Notes: a model not told the origin generated them from the sequence alone. Positions 7,498-17,870 are shown, counted from the first letter of the stretch. The stretch: DNA of 64,000 bases from Bifidobacterium sp. N4G05 (GCF_002742445.1 NZ_NJNQ01000005.1:124001-188000), one strand, 5' to 3'. Numbers and translations are program-made.

Positions 7498-10098
7498 TTA
7501 GTCGACGCCAGAATATGCGACGATGCCGCGATTAATACGCTCGTATGCCTGTCTTGCGATTGGCGACAACGTTTCGGCGCGTTCGGCAAGATACGGTCCG
7601 GCCACAGCTATCTGTTGCAGCACGTCGGCAAGTCGTTTACAGTTGCGCACGAAATCTCCGCCAGTCAGCTCAGTGCCATATAACACCTGCGAGAGGCTTT
7701 CACCCTGCGCCCACTCGTAGACGACGTCGGTGATGCCGAAATCAAGCTGGCGCGGCTCTTCGAGCATATGATCCTCACACAGCATGGCGATCGACGCATG
7801 TATACCTTTGAGCTGCGCGGCGCACACGGCCACATTGCCCTGAATGCCTCCAGGATAACGGCGCGGCTCTCCCCCGCTTCCCCTGCGGGCTTCGAATACC
7901 AGCGATGCGACAACGCTGGCCAACTCACAGGCATTCAAGCCGTCGAATGCACCAGCCTCGATCGCTTGGGCCAATACCAAATCAAGCTCACTGTACAGAT
8001 GCCGCAGCAACTGGCCCCGTTCCGTAAGATGATAATCGCCATGGCCCGCGGATCCCCGCACCGACTGAAGATAGCCGAGGTCGGCAAGCACAGTGCAGAT
8101 ATGATCAAACTGACGTGCCACGGAACCGGTACGCGAATCGTATCGATGCTGAACACGTTCTAATTCACGCGTCTCACGCGCCCAGCGATGCCCCCATTTC
8201 AAGTGCTTCTGCACGTCTGGACACTTGCGACACGGGTGGTCACGGTCTTCTTCACGAAGTTTTTTGATGCGTCGGTCAAGCTCCATGAACGCCTGGCTAC
8301 GGTCTTTCTGCGTGCTGAACACCTCATGTTTAAGCCTGCGACGTTCATTCTTCTCCAAATCACTCAAGCGCATCCTCAGACGCATGAATTCCTTGAAATC
8401 ACCAAACTCACATTGGAAGGCCTGTTCGTACCCCTCCAAAGCCTTGCGCAGGGTTTCCATCTGCGCTTCAAGTTGCCAAGCCGACTCGTTGGCCTCCCAC
8501 TGCGCGAAGGAATGGTCGAGCGTAACGCGGGCGGTCTCGTAATCGCTGGTATTCAACAGGTTCACAGCCATGTTGAAAGTCGGTCTGAAGCTTGAGTGCA
8601 ATGGATATACTCGCTTGCTGGACAACGAGGCCGCAGTGGCTGGCATAAAACCACGGTGATCCACTACAACGGCATGTCCAATGGTGTCGATGCCGCGACG
8701 TCCTGCGCGACCGGTCAGCTGGGTGAACTCGCCGGGGGTCAAGCCAACATGCCCAGTGCCATCGAATTTCTCGAGTTTTTCGACCACCACGCAACGCGCC
8801 GGCATATTGATGCCCAGTGCCAGCGTTTCCGTTGCGAAAACCATCTTGACCAAGCCATCTTCGAACAAACGTTCGACAATCTGTCGGAACAATGCGACCA
8901 TTCCCGCATGGTGTGGGGCAAACCCTTCTTCCAAAGCAAAACGGAATTGCGAGAAATGTAGCGCTTTCAAATCCTCTTGGCTTAGCTGGCCTTCGACCAT
9001 TTCATCAACGATCCGTCTGATCCTACGTACTTCATCGCTGGTGGTGAGTTCCAAACCAGCATTGATGCATTGGTCGACCGCCTGATCGCAACCATTCCTT
9101 GAGAAAATGAAATAGATTCCCGGCAGCATGTCAAGAAAATTCAGTTCATCCACAACGGCCCAACGTCGAGGCGTATGACGTTCAGCTTTGTGGGGACGTT
9201 CATCCCAGCGTCCGCCCTTGCCTTTGGACCTACGCCTGTCGGGGCGCTCCTCTCCTCTGCGACGTGCCGCCTGACGGTCCAGCTGATCGAGTCTGTTCAC
9301 CAGTTGCGCATTGAGTTTGACCGTCTGTTCACCGTTGGCGTCACGGCGGTACAGATCGATAAGCTCCGGTTCGGTATGGTCGTCTGCCTGCACGAGCACA
9401 TGCTGTTCCAGTGGTACCGGACGCTGTTCCGATACGACCAGCGTGGTTTTGCCACGGACGGATTCAATCCACTTGGAAAAATCCTCGACATTGGAGACCG
9501 TTGCGGAAAGACCGATTATCTTCACATTCTCCGGCAAGTGGATGATGACTTCTTCCCATACCGGACCTCGAAAACGGTCGGCGAGATAATGCACTTCATC
9601 GAGAATCACATAACGAAGCGCTTCAAGCGTTACGGAATGCTCATACAGCATATTGCGCAGTACTTCGGTGGTCATGACCACAATGTTCGCTTCGGAATTG
9701 ATAGATGTGTCTCCGGTCAGCAATCCAACCTTATCCGCGCCGTACTGGGCAACCAGATCATGATACTTCTGATTGCTCAACGCCTTGATCGGCGTGGTAT
9801 AGAAAGCTTTGACGTTCCGTGTCTGTGCCAGATAGATGGCGAAATCCGCTGCAACCGTCTTGCCCGCGCCGGTCGGCGCCGCTACGAGCACATTATCCCC
9901 GGCCTCCAATGCCTCGTTGGCCTGTAACTGGAATTCGTCAAGTTCAAATGGCAGGGATCTGGCAAACTCGGCGGCAACAGTACGCTGTTTGGCCTGCGTC
10001 TGTTTGAATGCGGCGTACCGCTGTGCGGGGGACAGTTTGACGGTCTCATTGGTATCCGACATGCCAGTGCCGCTATTACGGTGACGATGATGGGTCAT
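7498..10098 (-). CDS. helY: Ski2-like DEVH-box RNA helicase, HelY type
   Basis: The 866-residue protein has the helicase core with Walker A 'APTGAGKT' (residues 74-81), 'DEVHYLADR', 'GLSATVSN' and motif VI 'QLTGRAGRRGID'. The long C-terminal half matches HelY/Ski2-type accessory domains, including a conserved 'HPCRKCPDVQKH' cysteine cluster. It probably remodels or unwinds structured RNA in the cytoplasm. The chosen ATG has AAGGA 5 bases upstream; the next ATG at 10062 lacks a site. The gene follows a small membrane-protein gene and precedes rbpA. Confidence 0.93.
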   Translation of the reverse strand: MTHHRHRNSGTGMSDTNETVKLSPAQRYAAFKQTQAKQRTVAAEFARSLPFELDEFQLQANEALEAGDNVLVAAPTGAGKTVAADFAIYLAQTRNVKAFYTTPIKALSNQKYHDLVAQYGADKVGLLTGDTSINSEANIVVMTTEVLRNMLYEHSVTLEALRYVILDEVHYLADRFRGPVWEEVIIHLPENVKIIGLSATVSNVEDFSKWIESVRGKTTLVVSEQRPVPLEQHVLVQADDHTEPELIDLYRRDANGEQTVKLNAQLVNRLDQLDRQAARRRGEERPDRRRSKGKGGRWDERPHKAERHTPRRWAVVDELNFLDMLPGIYFIFSRNGCDQAVDQCINAGLELTTSDEVRRIRRIVDEMVEGQLSQEDLKALHFSQFRFALEEGFAPHHAGMVALFRQIVERLFEDGLVKMVFATETLALGINMPARCVVVEKLEKFDGTGHVGLTPGEFTQLTGRAGRRGIDTIGHAVVVDHRGFMPATAASLSSKRVYPLHSSFRPTFNMAVNLLNTSDYETARVTLDHSFAQWEANESAWQLEAQMETLRKALEGYEQAFQCEFGDFKEFMRLRMRLSDLEKNERRRLKHEVFSTQKDRSQAFMELDRRIKKLREEDRDHPCRKCPDVQKHLKWGHRWARETRELERVQHRYDSRTGSVARQFDHICTVLADLGYLQSVRGSAGHGDYHLTERGQLLRHLYSELDLVLAQAIEAGAFDGLNACELASVVASLVFEARRGSGGEPRRYPGGIQGNVAVCAAQLKGIHASIAMLCEDHMLEEPRQLDFGITDVVYEWAQGESLSQVLYGTELTGGDFVRNCKRLADVLQQIAVAGPYLAERAETLSPIARQAYERINRGIVAYSGVD

Positions 10099-10120
10099 AA
10101 TTCCTTACAATTTAGTCAGG

Positions 10121-10438
10121 TCAATCATTAAAATGACGCCATTGCGCCCACTGTTGGGCATGGCGATTGCGCTTCGCCTCACGCCTTTCGATGACTTCAG
10201 TATGGGCATTCGTGTAGCGCTCGGTAACATCCTGCAGAGGTCTGGTGAAGAAGGGTGCATCGTTCTCGTCTTGCTGGGTCAATGGCTTACCCATCGCGTC
10301 GATCCGCTTCGCCGCGCGTTCGCCCAGTTTCGCCACATCCTTGAACGCATGGTAACCATGAAGGCACACATAGACGATCCCGGAAACGACCATCACCAGC
10401 ATGAATAGAGCGAGTGCCAGCCAAACCCACCAAGGCAT
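10121..10438 (-). CDS. Small single-pass membrane protein
   Basis: A 105-residue product starts MPWWVWLALALFMLVMVVSG, one transmembrane segment with the N terminus out, followed by a charged soluble tail ('ERREAKRNRHAQQWAQWR'). The ATG at 10438 has GGGAGTGG at good spacing, so I prefer it to the earlier in-frame start. It lies between the WYL regulator and helY, probably in one transcript. Function unknown. Confidence 0.75.
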   Translation of the reverse strand: MPWWVWLALALFMLVMVVSGIVYVCLHGYHAFKDVAKLGERAAKRIDAMGKPLTQQDENDAPFFTRPLQDVTERYTNAHTEVIERREAKRNRHAQQWAQWRHFND

Positions 10439-10451
10439 AGAACCACTCCCG

Positions 10452-12365
10452 TCAGTTCTCGTTCTCACGATCACCGATGCTCAATTCATGCTGAGCACGG
10501 GCAACGATCATGGTACGCAGCGTCTCAGGAGCCACAGCGGTGATATGTCGCGCATGTGAAATGCAGAACGCGACATACCAGGAATCGGACGAGACGATCA
10601 GATGCACTTTCTCGCCTTCTCCGCACTTTTCGACCGTTGCCCCCGACAATCCGTCAATAAACGACAGATTGTCCTGATTGGTGACGAACACAGCCGAAGT
10701 TCCATTGTCAAAGCTCCACTTGCGCAATTCGGATGCGGGTACATCAGGAATGTCGATCTTTGCAATCGGCTCGACTAATTCAGCCTTCTCAATGCGGGAG
10801 ATACGTAGCACCTGCCAGATGCGAGGCTTGCCCGTAGCCTTGTTGATCGTGGTGTCTTTCTTCACATACTTGGCTTTATCCGCAGGTGCAGCAGCAGCGA
10901 CATCAGTCCATACGGCAACGTAGAAAACACCCTCGTCAACGAAGATCTTGTCTGGAGCGACAAGCTTGCGCTGGGCTCGTCCTGCGCCATCCGTGTATTC
11001 CATGTCAAGCAGCGAACTCTTGGAAATCGCGCTCTTCACGATGGAGAAGTTGCGCGGCTCCATTTCATAGCCAGTCAGGCTCAGCCACGGCATATCCCCC
11101 GGCTCAACATGACGGCGAAGACGGCTGTACAACGATTCGGCCTGCTCGCGAAGCTTGTCCGGCAGCAATGACGAATGCGCGAGATAGCTTACGGATGCGG
11201 TAAGCATACTCAGATACTGCTGTGAAATGCCTGCCAAGCGTTCCAAACCAAGCGAATTCGTGGCGGAAACGATGCCTTCCGCATCAAGCAGCGACCAATC
11301 GATATCGAAGAATTGGCTTCCCGCCATCTCCCCATCATCGGAAACCGTGGTCAGCGTGTTGATGTCTTTATGAATGACATTGACGAACTTCTTCAGCTCA
11401 TCATCGGACTTCGGTTTGCCAATGAAACGTTCCGCAAGCTCCTCAAGCGAATATTCCTCGCCAAGGTGAGCCGAAAGGAACAGCATCAAACGCAGGCGAC
11501 GGTCGACTTCACTACCGGTCTGGAATGCGGAATTCTTCTTCGGGCGTCCTTTGCTTTCCTCGACATCGTCATCGTCTGCGCTATTGCGACTGATCTCCAT
11601 GGCAGTGACGGTGGAACTGTCGTCTCCCGTGGACTCGTCGGCAGGTACGAACTGCGTTGCTGCATTCAAACGACGGTTAAACGCGTCAACAGCTTCCTGC
11701 GGGCTGACGATGGACGCGCCTGAATGGGATAGTACGAACATGGCCAGATCATCGGAATCAGTATAGGCGACATTCAAATGCTCGCCATCAACATCCACCG
11801 TGGCCGCGAAACGCCGCTGATCGACGACTTTGACCAATTCGTCGGGAATGGACTGGGTTCCCAGTCCAGGAGCAATGGAGTCAAGACCAAGTCCCGGAAT
11901 AGGTGTCTGAGGAACACGCGGCGCGGTACGAGACGTATGTTGCGTCTCATGCGCAGGAGCCGAGGAAATCGATATAGAACGGGCCAAGTAGTTGGCGGCA
12001 GCCAAAATCGGCAGATCCTCATCCCCGAACAGCAGACGAACACGAGGCTCGTCACCAAGCTGCAGACGGTAGGACGCGAAGTCCTGCCCCTCCGACTTGG
12101 ATGAATACTCCGGCTGCCTTGATTCGATGGCAATGCCCATGGCCGCAAGCTTGGCGCGGTCACGCTGGAATTGCTTGGCAAAAGCCGCCTTCGCCGCCTG
12201 ATCGGCCAGTTCCCCATAGGAATCGGCATACGCCTTCACGCGCTGAGCAATCTGACGGGAAGTGAGCCATTGCGGAAAAGCTGAGGAAAGCACAGCCAAC
12301 ACATCAAGTTCGTGCTTGCCCCATTTGTCGGAGAAACGACGCCTTCCGTTACTGCCCTCTGCCAT
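10452..12365 (-). CDS. pafBC: Fused PafB-PafC-type WYL regulator
   Basis: The 637-residue protein looks like two HTH-WYL halves joined. The first begins 'DVLAVLSSAFPQWLTSRQIA' near residue 20. The second begins near residue 290 with 'RRLRLMLFLSAHLGEEYSLE' in split form, and WYL-type 'DMEYTDGAGRAQRKLVAPDK' lies near residue 455. In mycobacteria PafB and PafC are separate partners that activate DNA-damage genes independently of LexA, and single-chain fusions are known in other Actinobacteria. The proteasome genes usually linked to pafBC are not visible here. Confidence 0.85.
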   Translation of the reverse strand: MAEGSNGRRRFSDKWGKHELDVLAVLSSAFPQWLTSRQIAQRVKAYADSYGELADQAAKAAFAKQFQRDRAKLAAMGIAIESRQPEYSSKSEGQDFASYRLQLGDEPRVRLLFGDEDLPILAAANYLARSISISSAPAHETQHTSRTAPRVPQTPIPGLGLDSIAPGLGTQSIPDELVKVVDQRRFAATVDVDGEHLNVAYTDSDDLAMFVLSHSGASIVSPQEAVDAFNRRLNAATQFVPADESTGDDSSTVTAMEISRNSADDDDVEESKGRPKKNSAFQTGSEVDRRLRLMLFLSAHLGEEYSLEELAERFIGKPKSDDELKKFVNVIHKDINTLTTVSDDGEMAGSQFFDIDWSLLDAEGIVSATNSLGLERLAGISQQYLSMLTASVSYLAHSSLLPDKLREQAESLYSRLRRHVEPGDMPWLSLTGYEMEPRNFSIVKSAISKSSLLDMEYTDGAGRAQRKLVAPDKIFVDEGVFYVAVWTDVAAAAPADKAKYVKKDTTINKATGKPRIWQVLRISRIEKAELVEPIAKIDIPDVPASELRKWSFDNGTSAVFVTNQDNLSFIDGLSGATVEKCGEGEKVHLIVSSDSWYVAFCISHARHITAVAPETLRTMIVARAQHELSIGDRENEN

Positions 12366-12512
12366 TAGTCCTCACGTCTCGTTAACGTTTCATTCTAAGT
12401 GCGTAACCAGTATAGGCTTCCGCACACACCTCTCTATGATAGAGGGTTTTCGCACAGATTGTGCCTATTTTACGAAAAAATACAGTTTTTCGTGTTGAGA
12501 ACACCCCTCGAA

Positions 12513-13943
12513 TCAGACCCAATCGTCAGGTTCCACGCCTTGCGGGCCAACGTATTCGCCATTCGGAACATAACTCGGCTCGCCGGTGTCAGGCAACCGC
12601 GCGTCACCAAACAGTATTACATCCCTGCCAAAGGTCCAGTCGCCCTCGATATTGACGGAATTCGCCGCGGCGAGCGATGGGACTCCATACGGGAATCTCG
12701 TATCGAAATCATGAATGTTCTTGTAGTACCGTGCGTCCAAATGGACGTCCGGGAAAATGTAGTTACCGTCCTCCATCTCATACTGATCCGTCAGATGGAA
12801 TCGATCAGACCGCATGATGAACAAATCGTCGGTGGTTTTCACCGGCAGGAAACGCATACGGTCCACGCACACGCAAGTGGCACCATCAAACAACGTCACC
12901 GCGGCTCCCATGGCCGTTTCCAGCTGAATGACCGGCTCGCTCGTCGGATCGGTGGGATCAACGGTCTTTTTATTACGGATGACCGGCAACGGCAGCACGC
13001 CGTCATATGCTGACAGCTTGGCCTTCAAAGCGTCAATTCGCACCCAGATACTGTTCGTGTTGAAGTATGGGTGTTTTTCAATGTTCTGAGCATCGTCTTT
13101 GTCATTTGGATGCACCTGACTCATTTCGCGCAGCATCAAACGACCCGTCGCCTTGTCACGCACGATATGGCCGCCCTTGCGGTCGGCGGGAGTGCGCTTG
13201 GCGACTTCAATCATGAACGGAGCGCCGGTATTTTCGAAATGCTGAGCCAGCGTACGCGAAGGTCGCGCACCAAGATTGTCGGAATTCGAGATGAACAAAT
13301 ACTTGAATCCATGTTCCTCGAGCACGTCGAGCAACCCGGATTCCCAGATGGTTGAGAACAGGTCACCATGACCTGGCGGGCACCATTCAAGTTCGGGATT
13401 CGCCGGGAAGCTGACAGGAAGGCCCGTTTCCGCGCTAATCTTTGGTTCCTGATGCTGCACAATCTCCAGAGGAATATCCTCCTGATGGAATTTCTTGTTG
13501 GCTCTCAGCACCTTCATGGTGTCGTTCGAAGTGCGGAATGAATTCATCAGTGTCAACGGCAGCTCCACACCCAGACGAGTGCGTGCGGTCAACACCTGTC
13601 CGATGATGATGTCGATGAAACGCATCTGACGGGCCTTGTGGCGACGCATGGGCAAGAGAGACTTGGCGCAATCCAGTCCCATGGAGGTGCCAAGCCCACC
13701 ATTGAGTTTAAGGAATGCGGTTTTTGCGAACGCATCAACGGCTTTGTCGTGGTTGATGGTCTCGTAAACATCATGGAAACTTGGCACCCCCACTAACGGT
13801 TCCACCTCATCCTCACGAATCCAGCTGCTTGCCTCCTCGTTACGCCAAACCTCATATAGACGCTTGAACTGCGCAATGGCCATATCGGTCATCCCATTTT
13901 CCCGCATCTTTGCGGCGGAGTGTTCGAATACGTCCTCGGTCAA
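12513..13943 (-). CDS. ugpA: UTP-glucose-1-phosphate uridylyltransferase, UGP type
   Basis: The 476-residue enzyme shows the nucleotide-binding 'KLNGGLGTSMGLDCAKSLL' near residue 77, 'PPGHGDLF' near 190 and 'SNSDNLGA' near 221, the motifs of the eukaryotic-type UDP-glucose pyrophosphorylase rather than the short bacterial GalU. It makes UDP-glucose from UTP and glucose-1-phosphate. In bifidobacteria this type serves the Leloir and lacto-N-biose routes and exopolysaccharide synthesis. It has its own upstream region of about 220 bases shared with tRNA-Pro. A weak hairpin (ACGAAAAA/TTTTTCGT, about 12474-12492) lies downstream. Confidence 0.93.
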   Translation of the reverse strand: MTEDVFEHSAAKMRENGMTDMAIAQFKRLYEVWRNEEASSWIREDEVEPLVGVPSFHDVYETINHDKAVDAFAKTAFLKLNGGLGTSMGLDCAKSLLPMRRHKARQMRFIDIIIGQVLTARTRLGVELPLTLMNSFRTSNDTMKVLRANKKFHQEDIPLEIVQHQEPKISAETGLPVSFPANPELEWCPPGHGDLFSTIWESGLLDVLEEHGFKYLFISNSDNLGARPSRTLAQHFENTGAPFMIEVAKRTPADRKGGHIVRDKATGRLMLREMSQVHPNDKDDAQNIEKHPYFNTNSIWVRIDALKAKLSAYDGVLPLPVIRNKKTVDPTDPTSEPVIQLETAMGAAVTLFDGATCVCVDRMRFLPVKTTDDLFIMRSDRFHLTDQYEMEDGNYIFPDVHLDARYYKNIHDFDTRFPYGVPSLAAANSVNIEGDWTFGRDVILFGDARLPDTGEPSYVPNGEYVGPQGVEPDDWV

Positions 13944-14109
13944 TGTCTTTCCCTTTCGTGCGGGCGTTATGTTCTCGTCGTACGTAGGTAATACTACGAC
14001 ATATTTCCCGTAACGGGGGCTTTTGGAAGTTAAAAAAGATATTTTTTAACACAAAAGACATCTTTACGCGCCCTTCATCACGTTTCATTGACTGCGCGAC
14101 ACGATGTAT

Positions 14110-14138
14110 TTGAAAAAAACCACAGACTATGCTATGTT
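14110..14138 (+). promoter_or_regulatory. Promoter of tRNA-Pro
   Basis: TTGAAA (14110-14115) and TATGTT (14133-14138) are separated by 17 bases, and the tRNA starts 25 bases further on. Spacing and sequence fit a sigma-70-type promoter. Confidence 0.65.
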
Positions 14139-14163
14139 TCTTTCTCGGTGCTTTTGCATCGTT

Positions 14164-14240
<77 letters not shown>

Positions 14241-14242
14241 GA

Positions 14243-14278
14243 AAAACCCGGATTCGCATGATTTCGGGTTTTCTTTTT
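14243..14278 (+). terminator. Terminator of tRNA-Pro
   Basis: AAAACCCG (14243-14250) pairs with CGGGTTTT (14265-14272), followed by CTTTTT. Confidence 0.88.
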
Positions 14279-14310
14279 AAGGTTGTCAGTCTTACACATG
14301 CAGGTAAGGG

Positions 14311-14733
14311 GTGATTGTCTTGAAGTCGAGGGACGCCCAGCCACAGTTTGACGATGTTGATGACCTTGCCCACGTGTTCGACTCTTTCGTGCCTGAAGAT
14401 GAATGGAAGATCCGTCTACCCCGAGAACTTGGCGTGGAAGCCAGAGAACGCGCGAAACATGATGGGATCACTCTCACCGAGTTGACCCGAAGAGCACTTA
14501 AAAGCGATAACCTGAGCAACACAGCCGACACCATTCGTCCAGGACGAAGGCCAAAGGACACCGACGGACGCGAACAGCTTGGCGACGAATGGAAAATCAA
14601 ACTCCCCTATGCCATCGGCAAGACGGCACGGGAACGCGCAACGGAAGAGGGCATATCCTTGAGCTCTCTCGCCCGACGTGCGATCAGCGGATATCTACGC
14701 CAAAGAGACGCCGAGGAACAGCCACTCTTCTAA
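14311..14733 (+). CDS. Tandem ribbon-helix-helix DNA-binding protein
   Basis: The 140-residue protein carries the same motif twice: 'EDEWKIRLPRELGVEARERA' plus 'GITLTELTRRAL' at about residues 29-63, and 'GDEWKIKLPYAIGKTARERA' plus 'GISLSSLARRAI' at about 91-125. Each looks like a ribbon-helix-helix half-dimer (strand, helix, turn, helix), so one chain may fold as a pseudo-dimer. The start is GTG here; TTG at 14320 with AAGGGG upstream is an alternative. It sits alone between tRNA-Pro and the cmk-der terminator with no toxin partner. A role as an orphan repressor is inference. Confidence 0.75.
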   Translation: MIVLKSRDAQPQFDDVDDLAHVFDSFVPEDEWKIRLPRELGVEARERAKHDGITLTELTRRALKSDNLSNTADTIRPGRRPKDTDGREQLGDEWKIKLPYAIGKTARERATEEGISLSSLARRAISGYLRQRDAEEQPLF

Positions 14734-14808
14734 GACGACCAGTCAATAGCGTGCCGCACATTAGCTACAAGCTACACAGATTGGCAGATATAGTATTTCT
14801 TACAACCG

Positions 14809-14855
14809 TTTTTTTGGGGGTGCACACCATCATTCGTGGCGTGCACCCCAAAAAA
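14809..14855. terminator. Bidirectional terminator between the RHH gene and cmk-der
   Basis: GGGGTGCAC (14817-14825) pairs with GTGCACCCC (14841-14849). The stem is flanked by seven T on one side and six A on the other, so it can stop transcription from both directions. Confidence 0.9.
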
Positions 14856-14860
14856 GCGGA

Positions 14861-16990
14861 CTACTTGCGCTTTTTCTTTTCTCGGATATTCACCGAAATC
14901 TGAATCGGGGAACCCTCGAAACCAAACTCTTCACGCAGGCAACGTTCGATGTAACGACGATAACCGTGCTCAAGGAAGCCAGTAGCGAAAATCACGAAGC
15001 GCGGTGGGCGCGTCGAAGCTTGGGTCGCGAAAAGAATGCGTGGCTGCTTGCCACCACGAAGCGGATGCGGATGCGCAGCCTGAATCTTGCCCAGGAAAGC
15101 GTTGAGCTTACCGGTTGGAATGCGCTTGTCCCACGACTCCAAGGCGCCACGCATAGCTCTAGCCAGACGATTCGTATGCCATCCGGTCTTGGCCGACAGA
15201 TTCACGCGCTGGGCCCACGTCACGCGTTCGAACTCGGTCTTCCACAAGCGTTCCATGCGCTGGCGATCGAAATCATCCATCAAATCCCACTTGTTGAATA
15301 CCAGAACAACGCATCGGCCGGCATCCACGGCCTGACTCATCACCTTCAGATCCTGATCAGAGATCGGCTGAGAAGCGTCGAACAGCACCAGTGCAAGCTC
15401 CGAACGCTCAATCGCGGCCTGCGTGCGCAGCGACGAGAAATACTCGGCGCCGGACAACTTGTGCAGGCGACGCTTGATGCCGGCGGTATCGATGAACAGC
15501 CAATCCTCACCATCAACCGTCACCACCTCATCGACAGGGTCGCGGGTGGTTCCAGCCAGATCGTTGACCACGGTGCGCTCTTCATGCGCCAGCTGGTTCA
15601 GCAAGGACGACTTGCCGACGTTCGGGCGTCCGACCAGTGCCACACGACGAAGATGCGACGGAGTGAGGAACCCGGAAGTCTTCTCAGCCTTCTTCAACGA
15701 ATCCAAAGCCGCGTCAAGCAGTTCGCCGATGCCACGGCCGTGCATGGCGGAAATGCCGTATGGCTCCCCCAAACCCATCTTCCAGAATTCGGCGGTCAGA
15801 TACTCGCTCTCACGATCGTCGACCTTGTTCACCGCAAGCGTGACCGGCTTACCAGAGGCTCGCAGCATCCTTACGATACGCTCGTCAGTATTGGTAAGTC
15901 CAACCTGACCATCCACCACAAGCACCACGGCGTCAGCAAGCTGAACGGCAATCTGCGACTGCGACGCGATGGCGGATTCAATGCCTTCGACATCGGCTTC
16001 CCAACCACCGGTATCGACCAGCTTGAAATCAGTGCCGGCCCATTCAGCATCGTAGCTCACACGGTCTCGAGTCACGCCTGGAGTATCTTCCACAACGGCC
16101 GCACGACGTCCGAGAATACGATTCACCAGCGTGGACTTGCCAACGTTCGGACGTCCAACAACGGCAAGCACGCCGACCGGCTTCGGGCCGGACTGGCGTT
16201 CGCTCCCAACGAAAGACGATCCATCAATCAGTCCTTCATCGCCCTCATCCAACTCATAATCATCAAGATTGGACGCATATTGGCGGTATTGCTGCTCTTC
16301 AATGGCGTCATCGACAATGCGTACAAGCACATCAAGGGTTTCGCCGAAATCCAAATCGGAATTGTCGACAGTCAATACACCTTCCGCTGCGGACGTGAAA
16401 TGCGTGACCTTGGAATCAGCCTTGTCTCGTGCCGCAACATTTTCCGCGCCAACTCCGGAAGCCGACTGCCCTGCTCGGCGGGCTTGGCGGACTTCCTCAC
16501 GAGCGGTAAGCAATACACGCACTTCAGCATCCGGCGCGACGACCGTAGTGATGTCACGGCCTTCAGCGACCACGCCAGCACCTTCGGAGAAGGAATCGGA
16601 AGCCGCTTCACGGGCAATATACGCGCGTTGTGCGGCAATAAGCACATGCCGGACCGGAATGATGTTCGACACCTTGGACACATGGGATGACACTTCAGAG
16701 GAACGGATCGCCTCACTGATGTCTTCGCCATCGGCACATACCTTCGGATCGTCCGGATCGACGCTGATGTCAAAATGACCCTCGGTGAAGAACTCGCCCA
16801 CGGTTTCGGTGACTAGCTGTTCGTCGACAGTCTCCGTATCGAGGTCGATACCCTTGTTCATGCACCACCATGCGCAGGCACGATACATGGCTCCGGTATC
16901 GAGATAGGCGAAACCGTAATACTTGGCCAGCGCCTTGGACGTGGAAGACTTGCCGACGCCCGCAGGTCCATCAATAGCTACGCGGATCAC
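14861..16990 (-). CDS. cmk-der: Bifunctional cytidylate kinase / GTPase Der
   Basis: In the 709-residue protein, residues 1 to about 235 are CMP kinase ('[12 protein letters not shown]', '[10 protein letters not shown]', '[10 protein letters not shown]'), which phosphorylates CMP and dCMP. From about 270 onward it is Der (EngA), with two GTPase domains ('[10 protein letters not shown]' and '[10 protein letters not shown]') and a C-terminal KH-like domain that assists 50S ribosome assembly. The two genes are fused in frame with a short acidic linker ('[10 protein letters not shown]'). It overlaps the rluB stop by four bases, so translation is coupled. A terminator follows the stop. Confidence 0.96.
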   Translation of the reverse strand: MIRVAIDGPAGVGKSSTSKALAKYYGFAYLDTGAMYRACAWWCMNKGIDLDTETVDEQLVTETVGEFFTEGHFDISVDPDDPKVCADGEDISEAIRSSEVSSHVSKVSNIIPVRHVLIAAQRAYIAREAASDSFSEGAGVVAEGRDITTVVAPDAEVRVLLTAREEVRQARRAGQSASGVGAENVAARDKADSKVTHFTSAAEGVLTVDNSDLDFGETLDVLVRIVDDAIEEQQYRQYASNLDDYELDEGDEGLIDGSSFVGSERQSGPKPVGVLAVVGRPNVGKSTLVNRILGRRAAVVEDTPGVTRDRVSYDAEWAGTDFKLVDTGGWEADVEGIESAIASQSQIAVQLADAVVLVVDGQVGLTNTDERIVRMLRASGKPVTLAVNKVDDRESEYLTAEFWKMGLGEPYGISAMHGRGIGELLDAALDSLKKAEKTSGFLTPSHLRRVALVGRPNVGKSSLLNQLAHEERTVVNDLAGTTRDPVDEVVTVDGEDWLFIDTAGIKRRLHKLSGAEYFSSLRTQAAIERSELALVLFDASQPISDQDLKVMSQAVDAGRCVVLVFNKWDLMDDFDRQRMERLWKTEFERVTWAQRVNLSAKTGWHTNRLARAMRGALESWDKRIPTGKLNAFLGKIQAAHPHPLRGGKQPRILFATQASTRPPRFVIFATGFLEHGYRRYIERCLREEFGFEGSPIQISVNIREKKKRK

Positions 16991-17760
16991 AGGCCCACCG
17001 CCTTGGACAGGGAACGCACCTCAGTCTGCGAAAGCACACGGTACGATCCGGACTTCAGATCGCCAAGTTTGATCGGACCGATCTGAGTGCGCACCAAACG
17101 CCTGACCGGGAAACCGATCGCGCCGAAGATACGACGGACGATACGGTTCTTGCCGGAGTGCAGCACCACCTTGACCAGAGTGCCATCGCGGCTGGCATCA
17201 AGAATCGCGCAACGGTCAAGCTTGATCCAACCGTCGTCGAGCTGCACGCCGGTGGTGACCAGTCGGCGGCACACCTGACCGCTGATACGACCTTCCAATG
17301 TGGCGATATAGGTCTTCTCGACCTCATATTTGGGGTGCATGACATGCTGGCTCAACTCGCCGTCGTTCGTCATGAGAATCAGGCCTTCGGAATCGTAATC
17401 CAGACGACCCATGTGGAAAATACGGTCATACTTGTCGCCGACGATGTCGCTCAGGGTGTAACGTCCCTTCGGATCCTCCATGGCGCTGAGTACGCGCTTC
17501 GGCTTGTTCAAGGCAAGCGTGACATGATTGGGGTTCACACGAACACGGGAGCCGTCCACGCGAACTTCCTGATGTTTCGGGTCGACGCGCGTTCCCAACT
17601 CGGTGACAAGTTCACCGTCGATTTCGACGCGTCCTTCAGTAATGATCTCTTCACATTTGCGACGGGACCCAAAACCTGCCTGAGCAAGAAGCTTCTGCAG
17701 ACGGATACCTTCATTGTCATGCGTATGCGCCTTCGCGGCGCGGGAATATGCGTTTGGCAT
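16987..17760 (-). CDS. rluB: rRNA pseudouridine synthase, RsuA/RluB family
   Basis: The 257-residue protein has an S4-like RNA-binding domain near the N terminus ('[19 protein letters not shown]'), then the catalytic domain with '[18 protein letters not shown]', containing the conserved aspartate in the GRLD motif. It isomerises a uridine in large-subunit (or possibly small-subunit) rRNA. GGGAGA lies ahead of the start. Its stop overlaps the cmk-der start, and gene pairs of rluB with cmk and der are widespread in Gram-positives. Confidence 0.93.
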   Translation of the reverse strand: MPNAYSRAAKAHTHDNEGIRLQKLLAQAGFGSRRKCEEIITEGRVEIDGELVTELGTRVDPKHQEVRVDGSRVRVNPNHVTLALNKPKRVLSAMEDPKGRYTLSDIVGDKYDRIFHMGRLDYDSEGLILMTNDGELSQHVMHPKYEVEKTYIATLEGRISGQVCRRLVTTGVQLDDGWIKLDRCAILDASRDGTLVKVVLHSGKNRIVRRIFGAIGFPVRRLVRTQIGPIKLGDLKSGSYRVLSQTEVRSLSKAVGL

Positions 17761-17794
17761 CGTTCTCCCAACGTGGCCGGATAATACTTATAGG

Positions 17795-17839
17795 GACTGC
17801 TGGTACTATGGCAGTCGTTTGGCGATTTCCAAAAATCGC
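17795..17839 (+). promoter_or_regulatory. Two adjacent hairpins in the aquaporin leader
   Basis: GACTGC (17795-17800) pairs with GCAGTC (17811-17816), and GCGATTT (17822-17828) pairs with AAATCGC (17833-17839). Both lie upstream of the aquaporin ribosome binding site. Function unknown. Confidence 0.4.
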
Positions 17840-17870
17840 AACTTGTCCACTATATGACAGAGGAAAGACT

